From positions 1-31,194 of the forward strand of contig CALKWS010000147.1 of the NCBI GenBank assembly GCA_938004115.1: 31,194 nucleotides of DNA, given 5' to 3'. The position numbers were made by a program, and so were the translations under genes. The notes under the pieces are model-generated. The model was given only the letters and a program-made list of their open reading frames with translations. It was not told the DNA's origin and searched no databases. Of this stretch, positions 7,415-16,012 are shown in pieces (the first letter of the stretch is position 1; each line of letters begins with the position of its first letter). This DNA comes from an uncultured Ruaniaceae bacterium (lineage in GTDB: Bacteria; Actinomycetota; Actinomycetes; Actinomycetales; Beutenbergiaceae).

Positions 7415-10400
7415 GTGATCGCGTTCGCCCGCTTCAGCCTCCGCAACCGCGCCCTGGTGGCACTGGCCGCGGTGATCGCCGTCGTCGGCGGTGTGTGGTC
7501 GGCCGCCACCCTGAAGCAGGAACTGATCCCGGACTTCGACCTGCCCGTGGTGGTGGTGATCACCACCTACCCGGGTGCCTCCCCGGAGGTGGTCGACGAG
7601 CAGGTCACCGTGCCGATCACGCAGGCGGCCGGAGCGGTCGAGGGGCTGGAACGCACCACCGCCACCTCGAACCAGAACGTCTCCAACGTGATGCTGGAGT
7701 TGACGTACGGCACCGACGCCCTATCCGCCCAGCAGGAGATGCAGTCGGCGCTCTCCCGGGTCGACCTTCCCGATGCGGCCGACCCGCAGGTGATCGTCGG
7801 CAGTTTCGATGACCTCCCGGTGGTGCAGCTGGCCGCCTCGGCCGAGGGGGACCCGGAGGAGACCGTGCAGAGGTTGCGGGACCAGGTGGTGCCCGAACTG
7901 GAAGGGCTCGACGGCGTGCGGGACGTCAGTCTGTCCGGCACGGTCGATGAGCGGGTCACGATCCGAGTGGACCCGCAGGACCTGGCCGCCGAAGGCGTCT
8001 CGCCGGAACTGATCGTGGCCACCCTGGAACAGAACGGCGTGGTGATCCCGGCAGGCACGCTGGCGGCCGATGGCCGGTCACTGAGCGTACAGGTGGGCCA
8101 GGACCTCACCAGCGCCGAGGACATTGCCGCCCTGCCGGTACCGACGGCCACCGGCGGGACCATCAGCCTCCAGGAGGTAGCCGAGGTCTCCCAGGACCAG
8201 GACGAGGTCACCTCGTTCTCGCGCACCAACGGCCAACCCTCCTTCGGGATCGCGGTGACCGCCACCCCGGAGGGCAACACGGTAGAGATCTCCGAGCAGG
8301 TGGCCGGCCTGTTGCCGGAGTTGGAACGGATGCTCGGCGAGGGCGCCGAGGTCTCCGTGATCGTCGACCAGGCTCCGTTCATCCAGCAGTCGGTGGAGGA
8401 CCTGGCCGTGGAGGGCATGCTCGGGCTGGCCTTCGCCGTCATCGTGATCCTGCTGTTCCTGCGCGCCTGGCGGCCCACCGGGGTGACGGCGCTGTCCATC
8501 CCGTTGTCGTTGCTGATCACGATCGTGGGCATCCACGCCGTCGGGTACACGCTGAACCTGCTCACCCTGGCGGCGCTGACCGTGTCGATCGGGCGGGTGG
8601 TGGACGACTCGATCGTGGTGATCGAGAACATCGCCCGGCACCTGTCCTACGGCGGCAGCAAGTCCAGGGCGGTGCTGCAGGGGGTACGGGAGGTGGCCGG
8701 CGCGATCACCGCGGCCACCATCGCCACCGCCGCGGTCTTCATCCCGATCGGTCTGGTGGGCGGCCTGGTCGGGGAACTGTTCCGCCCGTTCGCCTTCACC
8801 GCGGCTGCCGCGCTGCTGGTCTCGCTGGTGGTGGCACTGACCATCGTGCCCGTGCTGGCGTGGTGGTTCCTGCCGGTGGCGCAGGGCAGTGCGCCCACCC
8901 CGCAGGAGGAGGAGCAGATCCAGGCCGCCGAACGGCGGGGATGGCTGCAGCGCGGTTACCTGAGCACGCTGCGCCAGGTATTGGCCCGGCCCGTGCTGAC
9001 CCTCGTCGTCGCCGCCGGTCTGCTCGGCGGCACCCTCGCCCTGGTGCCGCAACTGGAGACGGAGTTCATCGGCGACACCGGGGAGAACACCCTGAGCATC
9101 AGCCAGTCCATGCCGCCCGGCACCTCCCTGGAGGCCCGTGACGAGGCCGCGGCCCAGGTGGAGGAGATCCTGGCCGAGTTCGACGAGGTGCAGACCTACC
9201 AGGTGACCGGTGGGCAGGCCGAGGGAATCGCCGCGTTCCTCGGCGGTGGCCAGGACGCGATGTTTATGCTGGCCCTGGATCTGGACGTGGATGCGGTAGC
9301 GGTGGAGACGCGGCTGCGCGACCGGCTGGCGGACCTGGGCAGCGAGTACGGGGAGATCACCGTCAGTTCCGGCGAAGCGGCGCTCGCCGGGGGGCTGGAG
9401 GTGGTGGTCACCGCCACCGACCAGGAAGAACTGGAGAGCGCCGCTGATCAGGTGCGGGACGCCGTCGCTGCAGTTCCGGACACTACGGACGTCGCCAGCA
9501 ACCTCGCCGAGGACCTGGCCACCGTCACCGTCACCGTGGACCGGGAGGCAGCAGCCGAGGCGGGCGTCACCGAGGCCCAGGTCGGACAATCGGTGGCCTC
9601 CGCCCTCCGCGGCATCCCGGCCGGTGAGATCGTCACGGATGCCGGTCACACCGAGGTGGTGCTGCAGATCGGCGAGGTGCCGCTGACGGTGGAGGAACTC
9701 CGTGAGCTGCAGGTCGCGACCGTCGCCCCGGAGCCGCAGGACGCGCCGGCGCCGGGAGGCGTGCCGGGCGCTCCGGTGCCCGAGGGGCCGCAGGGACAGG
9801 CGCCCGAAGGGGTCGAGCCCGGAGGGGTCCCGGGGGCGGACCTCCCGGGCACCCCTGGGCCCGGGGACCTGCCCGGGGACATCGACCCCGACCAGATGCC
9901 CGCACCGGAGCCGGTGCTGCTCGGCGACATCGCCGAGGTCGAGGAGCAGGACCTGCCGGCCAGCATCACCCGCAGCGACGGGCTACGTTCGGCGACCATC
10001 ACGGCGGCCTCCACGGCCACCGACCTCGGCGCCCAGGGGGTGGAGTTGCAGAACGCCCTGGCCGGCCTGGACCTGCCCGACGGCGTCGACGCCAGCATCG
10101 GCGGGGTGATGGCCGATCAGGAGGATGCCTTCGCCAACCTCGGAATCGCGCTACTGCTGTCCGTGGCGATCGTGTACCTGGTGATGGTGGGAGCCTTCCG
10201 GTCGCTGATCCAGCCGCTGATCCTGATGATCTCGGTGCCGTTCGCGGCCACCGGGTCGATCGGCCTGTTGCTGATCACCGGCACCCCGCTCGGGGTGGCC
10301 GGACTGGTCGGGGCGCTGATGCTCGTGGGAGTGGTGGTGACCAACGCGATCGTGTTGATCGACCTGATCAACCAGTACCGCCGCGAGGGCGCAGGGTTGG

Positions 10401-10717
10401 ACGAGGCGATCCAGGAGGGGGCCCGGCACCGGTTGCGGCCCATCCTGATGACCGCGTTCGCCACCATGGGCGCCCTGGTGCCCATGGCCCTGGGGATCAC
10501 CGGCGGCGGCGCGTTCATCTCCAGACCGCTGGCGCTGGTGGTGATCGGCGGGTTGTTCACCTCCACGATCCTCACCCTGATCCTGGTCCCGGTGCTCTAC
10601 CGGGTGGTGGAGTCCCGCCGCCGCTCGGGCGCCGGGCCCGATGAGTTCGATCTGGTGGACACCGGCGCACGCAGCAAGGTGGCGGCCGATCCCGCCGGGG
10701 AGGGCACGCCCACCTGA
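7415..10717 (+). CDS. RND-superfamily efflux permease (AcrB/SwrC-like)
   Basis: A 1100-residue inner-membrane exporter with the duplicated RND layout: a first helix near residues 12-30, a large extracytoplasmic porter region, a helix bundle around residues 330-500 containing VVDDSIVVIENIARH (the helix-4 proton-relay region), and a second bundle from about 905 with VGVVVTNAIVLIDLINQYR. Such pumps export hydrophobic compounds by proton antiport. No membrane-fusion partner is encoded nearby, as is usual for SwrC/YerP-type pumps of Gram-positive bacteria. The GTG at 7415 is preceded by GAAAGG and begins the typical FARFSLRNR N-terminus; upstream in-frame sequence is repeat-rich and unlike the family. 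Odd feature: a Pro/Gly/Glu-rich insertion at about residues 773-832 in the second porter domain. Confidence 0.92.
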   Translation: MIAFARFSLRNRALVALAAVIAVVGGVWSAATLKQELIPDFDLPVVVVITTYPGASPEVVDEQVTVPITQAAGAVEGLERTTATSNQNVSNVMLELTYGTDALSAQQEMQSALSRVDLPDAADPQVIVGSFDDLPVVQLAASAEGDPEETVQRLRDQVVPELEGLDGVRDVSLSGTVDERVTIRVDPQDLAAEGVSPELIVATLEQNGVVIPAGTLAADGRSLSVQVGQDLTSAEDIAALPVPTATGGTISLQEVAEVSQDQDEVTSFSRTNGQPSFGIAVTATPEGNTVEISEQVAGLLPELERMLGEGAEVSVIVDQAPFIQQSVEDLAVEGMLGLAFAVIVILLFLRAWRPTGVTALSIPLSLLITIVGIHAVGYTLNLLTLAALTVSIGRVVDDSIVVIENIARHLSYGGSKSRAVLQGVREVAGAITAATIATAAVFIPIGLVGGLVGELFRPFAFTAAAALLVSLVVALTIVPVLAWWFLPVAQGSAPTPQEEEQIQAAERRGWLQRGYLSTLRQVLARPVLTLVVAAGLLGGTLALVPQLETEFIGDTGENTLSISQSMPPGTSLEARDEAAAQVEEILAEFDEVQTYQVTGGQAEGIAAFLGGGQDAMFMLALDLDVDAVAVETRLRDRLADLGSEYGEITVSSGEAALAGGLEVVVTATDQEELESAADQVRDAVAAVPDTTDVASNLAEDLATVTVTVDREAAAEAGVTEAQVGQSVASALRGIPAGEIVTDAGHTEVVLQIGEVPLTVEELRELQVATVAPEPQDAPAPGGVPGAPVPEGPQGQAPEGVEPGGVPGADLPGTPGPGDLPGDIDPDQMPAPEPVLLGDIAEVEEQDLPASITRSDGLRSATITAASTATDLGAQGVELQNALAGLDLPDGVDASIGGVMADQEDAFANLGIALLLSVAIVYLVMVGAFRSLIQPLILMISVPFAATGSIGLLLITGTPLGVAGLVGALMLVGVVVTNAIVLIDLINQYRREGAGLDEAIQEGARHRLRPILMTAFATMGALVPMALGITGGGAFISRPLALVVIGGLFTSTILTLILVPVLYRVVESRRRSGAGPDEFDLVDTGARSKVAADPAGEGTPT
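9731..9910 (+). other. Pro/Gly/Glu-rich insertion inside the RND permease
   Basis: About 60 residues (773-832) made mainly of P, G, E, D, A and Q, with repeated GVPGA and LPG elements, sit between EELRELQVATVAP and the conserved LLGDIAEVEEQ strand. The reading frame stays open and homologous on both sides, so this is an in-frame insertion and not a frameshift. It should form a disordered loop on the outer face of the membrane. Confidence 0.75.
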
Positions 10718-10749
10718 GCGGACCGGTCGTTGCGCCCGCGGGGGACCAA

Positions 10750-10755
10750 TAGTGT
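10750..10755 (+). promoter_or_regulatory. Putative -10 box of a leaderless promoter
   Basis: TAGTGT lies 7 nt before the ATG of the NYN-LOTUS gene. Only GGAG with a 3-nt spacing could act as a ribosome site, so a leaderless transcript is likely. Confidence 0.35.
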
Positions 10756-10762
10756 GGAGCCC

Positions 10763-11869
10763 ATGACCACAGATGAACGGCTCGCCGTGTTCCTGGACTA
10801 CGAGAACCTCGCGATCGGGGTGCGGGACCTGGGCGGTGATGCTTTCTCGTTCCGGCCGATCGCCGATGCGCTGGCCGCCCGCGGGCGCGTGGTGGTGCGA
10901 CGGGCGTACGCGGACTGGTCGTTCTTCGCCGAGGACCGTCACGACCTGACCCGGGAACACGTGGAACTGATCGAGATGCCCCAGCACCAGGGCGCTTCCC
11001 GCAAGAACGCCGCCGATATCAAGATGGTGGTCGACGCGGTGGAGATGGCCTTCGAGCGGGATTACATCTCCACGTTCGTGATCTGCACCGGGGACAGCGA
11101 CTTCTCCCCGTTGGTGCACAAGTTGCGGGAGATGAACAAGCAGGTGATCGGCATCGGGGTGGCCAACTCCACCTCGAAGTTGCTGCCCTCCTCCTGCGAC
11201 GAGTTCCTGTTCTACGACCGCCTGGAAGGAGTGGACCTGTCCGGTGCCCGGGCGCGGCGACGTCGGGGGGCGGGGCCGGCCACGACGACGGCGGACGGCG
11301 ACCGGGACGGTGCGGCGGTGCCGGCCGCGGGCGGGGACCCCGGCCCGGACTCCCCGGGACCGAACAGCGACGGCACGGATGACGACCCGCAGCCCGGGGA
11401 CCCGTCCCTGGCGGTGCTGGTGGCCCAGACGCTGGCGGACCTGAGTTCCTCCGGCGGCGCGGTGACCGCCTCGGTGCTGAAGCGGACCCTGCTGCGCAAG
11501 GACCCGACCTTCAGCGAATCCGACTATGGCTTCCGCACCTTCGGGGAGTGCCTGCGCCACCTGGAGGGCCGGGGACTGGTGGAGATCTCACCCGGCCCCG
11601 CGGCGGGTGACCCGGAGGTGTCCCTACCCGAACGGGGGGAGCGGGAGGTCTCCTTCGCGTTGATGGCCAAGGTGGTCCAGGACGCCGGTGGGCCCGTGCC
11701 GCTGTCCGGGCTGAAGGACCGGGTGCGGAAGGTGCGCCCCGACTTCTCCGAGAAGACCCTGGGGTACCGCAACTTCCTGCAGTTCGCCCGCGCGGCGGCC
11801 GCGGCTTCCTACGTCGATCTGCGCTGGGATGCCGAGAGCGAGGACTACTTGCTCACCACCGCGGCCTAG
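10763..11869 (+). CDS. NYN domain (LabA/DUF88-like) protein with two OST-HTH/LOTUS domains
   Basis: A 368-residue protein with an N-terminal NYN domain (about 5-155), a PIN-like metal-dependent RNase fold. Candidate acidic residues are D12 in VFLDYENL, D85 in NAADIKMVVDA, and D111 and D113 in ICTGDSDFSPL. A charged, Pro/Gly/Asp-rich linker (about 160-212) leads to two winged-helix LOTUS/OST-HTH units at about 215-276 (FRTFGECLRHLEGRGLVEI) and 295-365 (YRNFLQFARAAAAASYVDL). LOTUS domains bind RNA, notably G-rich or structured RNA in studied cases, so an RNA-processing role is likely but the target is unknown. It appears to be a single gene after the RND pump gene. The chosen ATG starts the conserved core. 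Confidence 0.88.
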   Translation: MTTDERLAVFLDYENLAIGVRDLGGDAFSFRPIADALAARGRVVVRRAYADWSFFAEDRHDLTREHVELIEMPQHQGASRKNAADIKMVVDAVEMAFERDYISTFVICTGDSDFSPLVHKLREMNKQVIGIGVANSTSKLLPSSCDEFLFYDRLEGVDLSGARARRRRGAGPATTTADGDRDGAAVPAAGGDPGPDSPGPNSDGTDDDPQPGDPSLAVLVAQTLADLSSSGGAVTASVLKRTLLRKDPTFSESDYGFRTFGECLRHLEGRGLVEISPGPAAGDPEVSLPERGEREVSFALMAKVVQDAGGPVPLSGLKDRVRKVRPDFSEKTLGYRNFLQFARAAAAASYVDLRWDAESEDYLLTTAA

Positions 11870-11917
11870 GTACACTGACGCTGACGCAGATACGCAACGC
11901 AGCGATCACATAAATGC

Positions 11918-11931
11918 GTGATCCAAGTCAC
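11918..11931. promoter_or_regulatory. CRP/GlxR-like palindrome
   Basis: GTGATCCAAGTCAC is a perfect GTGA-N6-TCAC dyad, the core of the CRP/GlxR site (TGTGA-N6-TCACA); the flanking bases give CGTGA and TCACA. It abuts the first iron box upstream of the siderophore operon, suggesting that cAMP/carbon status and iron jointly control the operon (inference). Confidence 0.5.
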
Positions 11932-11950
11932 ATAGGTTAGGCTTACCTAT
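11932..11950. promoter_or_regulatory. DtxR/IdeR iron box 1
   Basis: ATAGGTTAGGCTTACCTAT matches 16 of 19 positions of the DtxR/IdeR consensus TTAGGTTAGGCTAACCTAA, and its outer arms ATAGGT/ACCTAT are perfectly complementary. It lies 163 bp before the siderophore-binding lipoprotein gene. Iron-loaded DtxR should repress here. Confidence 0.85.
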
Positions 11951-12034
11951 GTTGGCTTGCTAGCCTCGGGGTAACGGGAAGGCGGAGATGTCCGCAGCCC
12001 GGGAACCGTCCGGTGCGCTCCGGCCACGAGGTAG

Positions 12035-12053
12035 TTAGGTTAGGCTCGCCATA
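12035..12053. promoter_or_regulatory. DtxR/IdeR iron box 2
   Basis: TTAGGTTAGGCTCGCCATA matches 15 of 19 consensus positions, with the left half perfect and the right half degraded. It lies 60 bp before the lipoprotein start, 103 bp after box 1. Two boxes suggest tight repression or two promoters. Confidence 0.75.
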
Positions 12054-12112
12054 GTTCTGACCTGCCAAGCCTTGGGTCGTGGCCACACCACCCGAAGAGA
12101 TATGGAGACCAC

Positions 12113-13105
12113 GTGACCCTGACCCACCGCCGCTGGGCCGGCGTGATCGGTGCGGCCACCGCCGCCACCGTGCTGCTGGCCGCTTGCGCAGGCACCGAGG
12201 GAGATGCTCAGGCCGCGGGCGCCGATCAGGGCGGCGCCGACACCGGGACGGTGACCATCACCGACAACCACGGCACCCACGAGGTACCGGTGAACCCCGA
12301 ACGCGTGGTGGCGCTGGACAACCTGACCGCCCAGACCCTGGCGGACTGGGACGTGGACCTGGTGGCCGCGCCCCAGCAACTGTTCCGGTTGTGGCCCGAG
12401 TACGCCGAGAACCCCGACGTCCTCGACGTGGGCACCCACCGCGAGCCGGACCTGGAGCAGATCGTGGCCGCCGATGCGGACCTGATCATCGCCGGCGGCC
12501 GGTTCGGGGCCCACTACGAAGAACTGCGCGAACTCAACCCGAACATCATCGACCTGACGGTGCGCGACGGCGAGGACCACGCCGAGGAACTCAAACGCCA
12601 GACCGAGGTGCTCGGGCAGATCTTCGACCGCACCGAGGAGGCCGAGGACCTCATCGCCCAGTTCGACCAGGCGGTCGCCGACGCGCGTGCGGCCTACAAC
12701 GGTGAGGACACCGTGGTGGGCCTGCTCACCTCCGGGGGGCAGATCCTGTACGCCGCCCCCGGGGACGGGCGCAGCGTGGGTGCCCTGTTCCCGACGCTCG
12801 ACCTGGTACCCGGGGTGGACGTGGAGGCCCAGGACACCTCCCACGGCGATGACATCAGCGTGGAACTGATCGCCGACGCCAACCCCGACTGGTTGGTGGT
12901 GCTGGACCGCGACGCCCTGTTCGACGAGGACGACTACGTCTCGGCCCGCGAACTCATCGCCGACTCCGAGGCCCTGCAGCACGTCACCGCCGTGCAGCAG
13001 GACCAGATCATCTACCTCTCCGGGGACTTCTACCTCACCGAAGGGATCCAGGCCTACACCGAGTTGTACAACGACGTGGCCGAGGCGTTCCGCACGGCCG
13101 AATGA
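12113..13105 (+). CDS. Iron-siderophore ABC transporter substrate-binding lipoprotein (YclQ/FatB-like)
   Basis: A 330-residue lipoprotein with a signal peptide ending LLAAC (lipidated C25) and a class III binding fold starting VTITDNHGTHEVPVNPERVVALD. The segments EPDLEQIVAADADLIIAGGRF and QDQIIYLSGDFYLTEGIQAY resemble catecholate or mixed-type siderophore binders of the YclQ/FatB/CeuE group. It should capture ferric siderophore outside the membrane and pass it to the two permeases downstream. The GTG at 12113 has GGAG 5 nt upstream. Two DtxR boxes and a CRP-like site precede it, giving iron-repressed expression. The siderophore itself cannot be named; no siderophore biosynthesis genes are in the window. 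Confidence 0.9.
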   Translation: MTLTHRRWAGVIGAATAATVLLAACAGTEGDAQAAGADQGGADTGTVTITDNHGTHEVPVNPERVVALDNLTAQTLADWDVDLVAAPQQLFRLWPEYAENPDVLDVGTHREPDLEQIVAADADLIIAGGRFGAHYEELRELNPNIIDLTVRDGEDHAEELKRQTEVLGQIFDRTEEAEDLIAQFDQAVADARAAYNGEDTVVGLLTSGGQILYAAPGDGRSVGALFPTLDLVPGVDVEAQDTSHGDDISVELIADANPDWLVVLDRDALFDEDDYVSARELIADSEALQHVTAVQQDQIIYLSGDFYLTEGIQAYTELYNDVAEAFRTAE

Positions 13106-13141
13106 TCCGCGCGCAGGACTACTGCCGCACGACGAAGGACT

Positions 13142-14143
13142 ATGACCACCATCTCCAGCACCACTCGCGCCACCGCCGCGCACCCCGCCGGGCGAGGGCT
13201 GCGACGGCTCGCGCTGCCGGCGGCGGTCGCGGTGGTGCTGGGGCTGATCGTGGTCTCGCTGCTGGTGGGCGTGTACGACCTGAGCGAGGAGACCTTCGGC
13301 TCGCAGATGCTGTGGATCACCCGGGTTCCCCGCACCGTCGCGCTGGTGCTGGCCGGCGTGTCGATGGCGATGTGCGGGCTGATCATGCAGATGCTCACCC
13401 AGAACAAGTTCGTGGAGCCGTCCACGGTGGGCACCAGCGAGTGGGCCGGGCTGGGTCTGCTGATCAGTTTCATCGCCCTGCCCCTGGCGTCCCTGACCAC
13501 CCGGATCATCGTGGCCAGCGTGTTCGCCTTCGCCGGGACCATGCTGTTTATGGCCATCCTGCGGCGGGTGGTGCTGCGCACCTCGCTGATCGTGCCGCTC
13601 ATCGGCATCATGCTCAGCGCGGTGGTGGGAGCCTTCTCCACCTATGTGGCCATGTCCACCGAACGGCTGCAGATGCTCGGTACCTGGTTCATGGGCAGTT
13701 TCACCTCGGTGGTCCGCGGCCGGTACGAGGTGCTGTGGATCGTGGCGATCATCGTGGTGGTGATCTACATCGCCGCCGACCGGTTCACCGTGGCCGGGCT
13801 GGGGGAGGAGATCGCCACGAACGTGGGGTTGAACTACCGCCGCATGATGGTCGTCGGTACCACTCTGGTGGCCTTGGCTACGGGCGTGACCACCGTCGTC
13901 GTCGGCTTCCTGCCGTTCCTCGGGCTGGTGGTGCCCAACCTGGTGTCCATGGCCCGCGGGGACGATCTGCGCAGCAATATCCCGTGGGTGTGCGTCGGCG
14001 GCGCGGGTCTGATCATCGCCTGCGACATCCTGGGCCGGGTGGTGCGCTACCCGTTCGAGGTTCCGGTGGCGATGATTCTCGGCCTGTTCGGGGCGGCCGT
14101 GTTCATCGTGCTGTTGCTGCGCCAGCGCCGGGCGGGGGTGTAA
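13142..14143 (+). CDS. Iron-siderophore ABC transporter permease 1 (YclN/FatD-like)
   Basis: A 333-residue FecCD-family membrane protein. Visible marks are ITRVPRTVALVLAGVSMAMCGLIMQMLTQNKFVEPSTVGTSEWAG, typical of the YclN/FatD subgroup, and VVGFLPFLGLVVPNLVSMARG near the C-terminus where the ATPase docks. AAGG lies just before the ATG. It is 36 bp after the binding-protein gene and 4 bp before the second permease, which should form the other half of a heterodimeric channel. Confidence 0.92.
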   Translation: MTTISSTTRATAAHPAGRGLRRLALPAAVAVVLGLIVVSLLVGVYDLSEETFGSQMLWITRVPRTVALVLAGVSMAMCGLIMQMLTQNKFVEPSTVGTSEWAGLGLLISFIALPLASLTTRIIVASVFAFAGTMLFMAILRRVVLRTSLIVPLIGIMLSAVVGAFSTYVAMSTERLQMLGTWFMGSFTSVVRGRYEVLWIVAIIVVVIYIAADRFTVAGLGEEIATNVGLNYRRMMVVGTTLVALATGVTTVVVGFLPFLGLVVPNLVSMARGDDLRSNIPWVCVGGAGLIIACDILGRVVRYPFEVPVAMILGLFGAAVFIVLLLRQRRAGV

Positions 14144-14147
14144 GCCG

Positions 14148-15230
14148 ATGACGTTGGTGTCCAAGAGCCCCGCCCCGCCGGCCAGTCCGCACGTGCCGGT
14201 GACCACCGCCCCGGATCGCCAGGCCGTTGCACCCGCCCCGGCGCACGCGTTCGACCCCGACCAGCGGCGCAAGGGCCTGTGGCGGATGGTCGTACTGGGT
14301 GCGCTCGCGGTGGTGTTCGCGGTGCTGCTGCTGGTGTACGACAACCCGATGGAGGTCGGGTCGGACGGCTTCTGGCGGATCCTGCAGATGCGCGCCACCA
14401 CCGTGGGCACGATCGTGGTGGTGGCGTTTTGCCAGGCGGTGGCCACCGTCATCTTCCACACCGCGACCGGTAACCGGATCCTCACCCCCTCGATCATGGG
14501 CTTCGACGCGCTGTACCGGGTGATCCAGACGGCGCTGGTGTTCGTGTTCGGCGCCGGTGCCCTGGCCGCCACCGACGGGTTGCCCAAGGTGCTGGTGCAG
14601 TCGGCGATCATGATCGGGTTCGCCACGTTGCTGTACGGCTGGCTGTTCTCCGGCCGGTTCGCCAACCTGCACATCATGCTGCTGATCGGTGTGGTGCTCG
14701 GCGCCGGATTCGGGTCGCTGGCCACCTTCATGCAGCGTCTGCTCACCCCCAGTGAGTTCGATGTGCTCACCGCCCGGCTGTTCGGGAACATGAGCAACTC
14801 CAACGAGGCCTACCTGCCCTGGGCGGTGCTGCTGTGCGTGGTGATGGGCACGCTGGTGTGGCGCAAGCGTCATCAGTTCGACGTGATCGGTCTGGGACGG
14901 GACACCGCGGTGAACCTCGGCCTGAACCACCGTGCCGAGGTGATCAAGACGCTGGTGATCGTCGCGGTGCTGATCTCGGTGTCCACCTCGATGGTGGGAC
15001 CGATGACGTTCTTCGGGTTCATCGTGGCGACCATCTCCTACCAGATCTCCCGGACCCAGAAGCACGCCTACATCCTGCCGACGGCGGCCCTGATCGGAGT
15101 GGTCACGCTGCTGGGCTCGTACTTCATCCTGCGGCACGTGTTCTATGCCGCGGGCCTGGTCACAGTGATCATCGAACTGGTCGGGGGGTTGTTCTTCCTC
15201 ATCTACCTGTTGCGGAAGGGATCGCTGTGA
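14148..15230 (+). CDS. Iron-siderophore ABC transporter permease 2 (YclO/FatC-like)
   Basis: A 360-residue FecCD-family permease with a long Pro/Ala-rich cytoplasmic N-terminus (about 40 residues) before the first helix. ATGNRILTPSIMGFDALYRVIQT and GPMTFFGFIVATISYQISRTQKHAYILP are characteristic of the YclO/FatC subgroup, distinct from permease 1. Its TGA overlaps the GTG of the ATPase gene (GTGA), so they are translationally coupled. Confidence 0.92.
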   Translation: MTLVSKSPAPPASPHVPVTTAPDRQAVAPAPAHAFDPDQRRKGLWRMVVLGALAVVFAVLLLVYDNPMEVGSDGFWRILQMRATTVGTIVVVAFCQAVATVIFHTATGNRILTPSIMGFDALYRVIQTALVFVFGAGALAATDGLPKVLVQSAIMIGFATLLYGWLFSGRFANLHIMLLIGVVLGAGFGSLATFMQRLLTPSEFDVLTARLFGNMSNSNEAYLPWAVLLCVVMGTLVWRKRHQFDVIGLGRDTAVNLGLNHRAEVIKTLVIVAVLISVSTSMVGPMTFFGFIVATISYQISRTQKHAYILPTAALIGVVTLLGSYFILRHVFYAAGLVTVIIELVGGLFFLIYLLRKGSL

Positions 15231-15985
15231 TCGAAGTCCGAGGTGTGCACAAGGCGTACTCGGGCAAGACGGTCCTCGGTCCGGTGGACGCCACCATCCC
15301 CTCCGGGGGGATTACCGCGCTGGTGGGCCCCAACGGCGCCGGGAAGTCCACCATGCTGACCATCATCGGCCGCCTGCTGGAGGCCGACGGCGGAACGGTG
15401 CACGTGGGCGGGCTGGACGTGGGCAGGGCGGACTCGCGCACCCTGGCGCGCACGATGTCCATCCTGCGCCAGGAGAACCACTTCGTCACCCGGCTGACGG
15501 TGCGTCAGCTGGTGGGGTTCGGGCGGTTCCCGCACTCCGGGGGGCGGCTGACCAAGCACGATCACGCGATGGTGGATCAGGCGCTGGACTTCCTGGACCT
15601 GGGCGACCTGGCCGACCGCTTCCTGGACCAACTCTCCGGCGGGCAGCGCCAGCGTGCCTATGTGGCGATGGTGCTGGCGCAGGACACCGATTACCTGCTG
15701 CTGGATGAACCGCTGAACAACCTGGACATGCAGCACGCGGTTGCGATGATGAAGCAACTGCGCCGTGCCGCGGACGAGTTGGGCAAGACGATCGTCATCG
15801 TGGTCCACGACATCAACTACGCCGCCGCCTACGCCGACCGGATCATCGCCTTGCGCGAGGGCCAGGTGGTGCACATGGGCACCCCCCGGGAGATCATGAC
15901 CTCCGCGATCCTGTCCGAGGTGTTCAGCACCGACATCAAGGTGCTGGACTCCGAGCCCTACCCGCTGGCGGTGTACTACCGCTGA
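15227..15985 (+). CDS. Iron-siderophore ABC transporter ATPase (YclP/FatE-like)
   Basis: A 252-residue ATPase starting at GTG. Walker A GPNGAGKST is at 34-42, signature LSGGQ at 136-140, Walker B LLLDEP at 157-162, and the switch His in VVHDINYAAAYADRI. It powers the two preceding permeases and is the last gene of the iron operon. The DINYAAAYADRIIALREGQVV stretch is typical of the siderophore branch. A 33-bp tandem repeat begins shortly after the stop and may mark the operon end. Confidence 0.93.
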   Translation: MIEVRGVHKAYSGKTVLGPVDATIPSGGITALVGPNGAGKSTMLTIIGRLLEADGGTVHVGGLDVGRADSRTLARTMSILRQENHFVTRLTVRQLVGFGRFPHSGGRLTKHDHAMVDQALDFLDLGDLADRFLDQLSGGQRQRAYVAMVLAQDTDYLLLDEPLNNLDMQHAVAMMKQLRRAADELGKTIVIVVHDINYAAAYADRIIALREGQVVHMGTPREIMTSAILSEVFSTDIKVLDSEPYPLAVYYR

Positions 15986-16012
15986 GGGGGCTGCCGGCGC
16001 GAGGTGACCACG

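Noticed and set aside
12035..14803. A 922-residue open frame antisense to the siderophore operon
   Set aside because: It covers the iron box, lipoprotein and permease genes on the other strand and has no recognisable domain.
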